Source: Thermoplasmata archaeon | Lineage (GTDB): Archaea; Thermoplasmatota; E2; UBA9212 | DNA length: 7,104 nt | Assembly: GCA_013329495.1 (NCBI GenBank) | Contig: DUKC01000071.1 | Coordinates: 1 to 7,104 of the forward strand | Reading direction: 5' to 3' | Program-made: the position numbers and the translations under genes | Notes under the pieces: model-generated | Databases searched by the model: none | Told to the model about the DNA's origin: nothing | Seen by the model: the letters and a program-made list of their open reading frames with translations, nothing else | In this document: positions 5,818 through 7,104 of the stretch, piece by piece | How positions within the stretch are numbered: the first letter of the stretch is position 1 | Layout of the letters: every line of letters begins with the position of its first letter

Positions 5818-5930
5818 ATCACGTCCTGACAGGCCCTTCTTTGATCTGATGAACGGATAGGCTTGGACTGCCTGCATGCGGTTCAAGTTGCTTGAAGTCT
5901 TTAGAGCCCACGGTGCTTGACGCTCAATCG
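5818..5930. other. Non-coding spacer upstream of the isomerase promoter
   Basis: No gene is visible. The spacer holds several inverted repeats: AGGC-TTGGACT-GCCT (5859-5873), the palindrome GCATGC (5874-5879), and TTCAAG-TTG-CTTGAA (5882-5896). Their clustering may indicate a structured RNA or regulatory sites, but I cannot assign a class. Confidence 0.35.
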
Positions 5931-5946
5931 GTAAAAGCTTAAATAT
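5931..5946 (+). promoter_or_regulatory. Archaeal BRE/TATA promoter of the isomerase-like gene
   Basis: GTAAAAG (BRE-like) followed by CTTAAATAT is a strong match to archaeal promoters. The box is centred about 36 bases before the GTG start, which predicts transcription beginning near 5967-5970 and a leader of about ten bases. Confidence 0.7.
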
Positions 5947-5966
5947 GGGAAAACCTATGAAAATAG

Positions 5967-5972
5967 GGTGAT
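5967..5972 (+). promoter_or_regulatory. Ribosome binding site selecting a GTG start
   Basis: GGTGAT is complementary to the ATCACC segment of the 16S rRNA 3' end and lies five bases before the GTG at 5978. This supports GTG as the start instead of later ATG codons. Confidence 0.6.
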
Positions 5973-5977
5973 ATTAA

Positions 5978-6847
5978 GTGGTTTCTGCTCAATTTAAAAT
6001 AGGACTGGTAACAGATCTGATAAGCATGGACCTTGGTTCTGTGCTTAAAGCAGTGAATGAGATGAGGTTGAATTATGTTGAAATACATTCTTTATGGAAC
6101 AAAACTATCGAGGATCTCAGCGGTCCTGAGATAGAGGAAACAAAGAGTTTGCTTAAGCAAACGAACCTAAAAGTATCGAACCTTTCTTCGACATTGTTTC
6201 TCATGTGCCCTTTGGTAGATGAGAAAAAACCAAAGGACCTGGACATTGATTTTATTACTAAACGTGGGAGCTACTCTGAGCATCTAAATTATTTGAAAAA
6301 TTGTTTTAAACTGTGTAAAGAATTTAAGACAAACATTATTCGAATATTCGGTTTTCGCGAACAAGAGAACCTTGAACTGCCCGCTGACATTATTTTAGAG
6401 AAAGTTGCCGAAAGACTTGAAAAGTCTGTCCAATTGGCAGAAAACGCTGGGATAACTTTGGCGCTGGAGAATTGTCCTTATACATATCTTCCTACGGGCA
6501 TCTTGACTCATAAAGTTGCGAGAAAAATTGATTCGCATGCTTTGAAACTTGTTTGGGATCCAGGAAACACTCTAAAAGCTGGAATGGATCCCCTTTCTGA
6601 GTACCCTCTAATAAAAGATGATATTGTGCATATACACATTAAGAATTTGACCAAAAATGGAAAAGGTGTTCCAATAGGGAAAGGGATAATTGATTATTCC
6701 AAACTACTGGGCAAACTGGTTGAAGATAATTATCAGGGTGTGATCTCACTTGAGCCTGAGTGTGCCCTTGAAGGAAGTAAGGAAAAAGCTGTTAGAAAAG
6801 ATCTAAAAGATTTAAAGTGGATATTAAGTTTATTAAATGATAAATGA
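5978..6847 (+). CDS. Sugar phosphate isomerase/epimerase-type TIM-barrel protein (AP endonuclease 2 / xylose isomerase-like)
   Basis: A complete 289-residue protein of usual family length. The opening FKIGLVTDL is the first barrel strand and NYVEIH the second. Metal-site residues appear in order along the barrel: E164 in LALENCP, D194 in LVWDPGNT, H218 and H220 in VHIHIKN, and E259 in ISLEPE. The loop VPIGKGIIDY (231-240) is the usual P-x-G-x-G-x-I/V-D-Y/F of this fold. Members isomerise or epimerise sugars (tagatose/psicose epimerases, hydroxypyruvate isomerase, inosose dehydratase-related), and endonuclease IV shares the fold. The spacing here fits the sugar-enzyme branch better than DNA repair, but the substrate is unknown. 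It is cytoplasmic, with no signal or membrane segment. Promoter and binding site lie directly upstream and no gene follows on the same strand, so it is probably monocistronic. Confidence 0.88.
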   Translation: MVSAQFKIGLVTDLISMDLGSVLKAVNEMRLNYVEIHSLWNKTIEDLSGPEIEETKSLLKQTNLKVSNLSSTLFLMCPLVDEKKPKDLDIDFITKRGSYSEHLNYLKNCFKLCKEFKTNIIRIFGFREQENLELPADIILEKVAERLEKSVQLAENAGITLALENCPYTYLPTGILTHKVARKIDSHALKLVWDPGNTLKAGMDPLSEYPLIKDDIVHIHIKNLTKNGKGVPIGKGIIDYSKLLGKLVEDNYQGVISLEPECALEGSKEKAVRKDLKDLKWILSLLNDK

Positions 6848-6892
6848 ATAACCAATCAAAAATTCGGAAGCGTCGTCCTAAGTTGCGAAATT

Positions 6893-6917
6893 AATCTCTC
6901 TCCTTTTTCAAGATTTT
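6893..6917 (+). terminator. T-rich stretch, possible terminator of the isomerase-like gene
   Basis: CTCTCTCCTTTTTC followed by a second T4 lies 45-70 bases past the stop codon, without a preceding hairpin. Archaeal RNA polymerase commonly terminates at such T-runs. The evidence is weak but the position is right. Confidence 0.4.
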
Positions 6918-6923
6918 AGAAAT

Positions 6924-6962
6924 AAAAAAAGTTTTCTGGAAGCATACGTCATTATGCTTTCA
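6924..6962 (-). terminator. Hairpin plus T7 terminator of the minus-strand gene at the right edge
   Basis: TGGAAGCATA (6937-6946) and TATGCTTTCA (6953-6962) form a ten-pair stem with one G-T pair and a six-base loop. Read on the minus strand, the hairpin starts 41 bases after the stop of the edge gene and is followed six bases later by TTTTTTT (6930-6924). This layout fits an intrinsic-type terminator for that gene. In the plus direction no T-run follows the stem. Confidence 0.6.
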
Positions 6963-7002
6963 AATAGGTAGAAATGATCGGGCAATGCAGTAAACCTACC
7001 AT

Positions 7003-7104
7003 CTAAAGCTTTTGATCTTGCGGTAAATTTCCTTTTAAGATCTCTCTTTCAACCTCTAATGCATCCCAGGTCGGGTAGACCTCGCTTATGTATGCACTTG
7101 ATCC
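7003..7104 (-). CDS. C-terminal end of an unidentified protein (partial, off the right edge)
   Basis: On the minus strand an open frame enters at base 7104 and runs 33 codons to TAG (7005-7003). It reads SSAYISEVYPTWDAL, then EVEREILKGNLPQDQKL. The composition is protein-like, with an amphipathic helical tail, and a hairpin/T-run terminator follows the stop at a sensible distance; together these make a real gene end likely. Too little is visible to recognise a family. It converges with the isomerase-like gene. Confidence 0.5.
   Translation of the reverse strand, partial: GSSAYISEVYPTWDALEVEREILKGNLPQDQKL

Noticed and set aside
5847..5853. CTGATGA as a C box of an archaeal C/D guide RNA
   Set aside because: No CTGA D box follows at suitable spacing.
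5823..5916. A second tRNA-like stretch: TAGGC-TTGGACT-GCCTG as an anticodon arm and GCGGTTCAAGTTGC as a T-arm
   Set aside because: The T-stem does not pair, no D-arm exists, no acceptor stem could be found, and position 37 would be a C. It is kept only as inverted repeats.
1..7104. CRISPR array, insertion sequence ends, transposase, integrase or toxin-antitoxin pair
   Set aside because: I saw no regularly spaced direct repeats, no transposase or recombinase motifs and no flanking terminal inverted repeats, including around the decayed 3577-4061 block.

Overview
The window most likely comes from an archaeal chromosome of moderate GC, from a lineage I cannot name. The best evidence is transcriptional. 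A box CTTAAATAT (5938-5946) with an A-rich BRE-like stretch sits about 32 bases before a GTG start. A similar box lies on the minus strand before the Mth938-like gene. Ribosome binding sites such as GGAGGTGA and GGTGAT match the 3' end of archaeal (and bacterial) 16S rRNA. I see no bacterial -35/-10 pairs that explain the genes.

Left block (1-3580, plus strand) is a tightly packed operon entering from the left. It holds two tandem FAD-dependent oxidoreductases of the phytoene desaturase / carotenoid isomerase / retinol saturase type, the first cut by the window edge. A membrane-anchored left-handed beta-helix (hexapeptide repeat) acyltransferase follows. Genes are 10, 2 and -4 bases apart with strong ribosome binding sites, so they are probably co-translated. 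The combination suggests desaturation, isomerisation or saturation of an isoprenoid or other polyene lipid, followed by acyl decoration. The substrate is not visible.

Middle block (3577-4061) is a small graveyard. The operon continues into the first residues of a multi-membrane acyltransferase. That start runs straight into the C-terminal end of an ABC-2 type transporter permease, and then into the N-terminus of a secreted or membrane protein. Two one-base frame disruptions lie in slippage-prone tracts (a G6 run and a TA/TG repeat). Large internal deletions are the simplest explanation.

Right block. A minus-strand Mth938-like protein (4077-4415) is divergent from a classical short-chain dehydrogenase/reductase (4570-5331). 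A roughly 650-base region without a recognisable gene follows (5332-5977). It contains an unassigned ORF, a perfect 8-bp hairpin resembling the anticodon arm of a decayed tRNA-Arg, and further inverted repeats. A sugar phosphate isomerase/epimerase-type TIM-barrel protein (5978-6847) comes next with its own promoter. The right edge holds the C-terminal end of a minus-strand gene, followed by a hairpin and T-run that fit a terminator for it.
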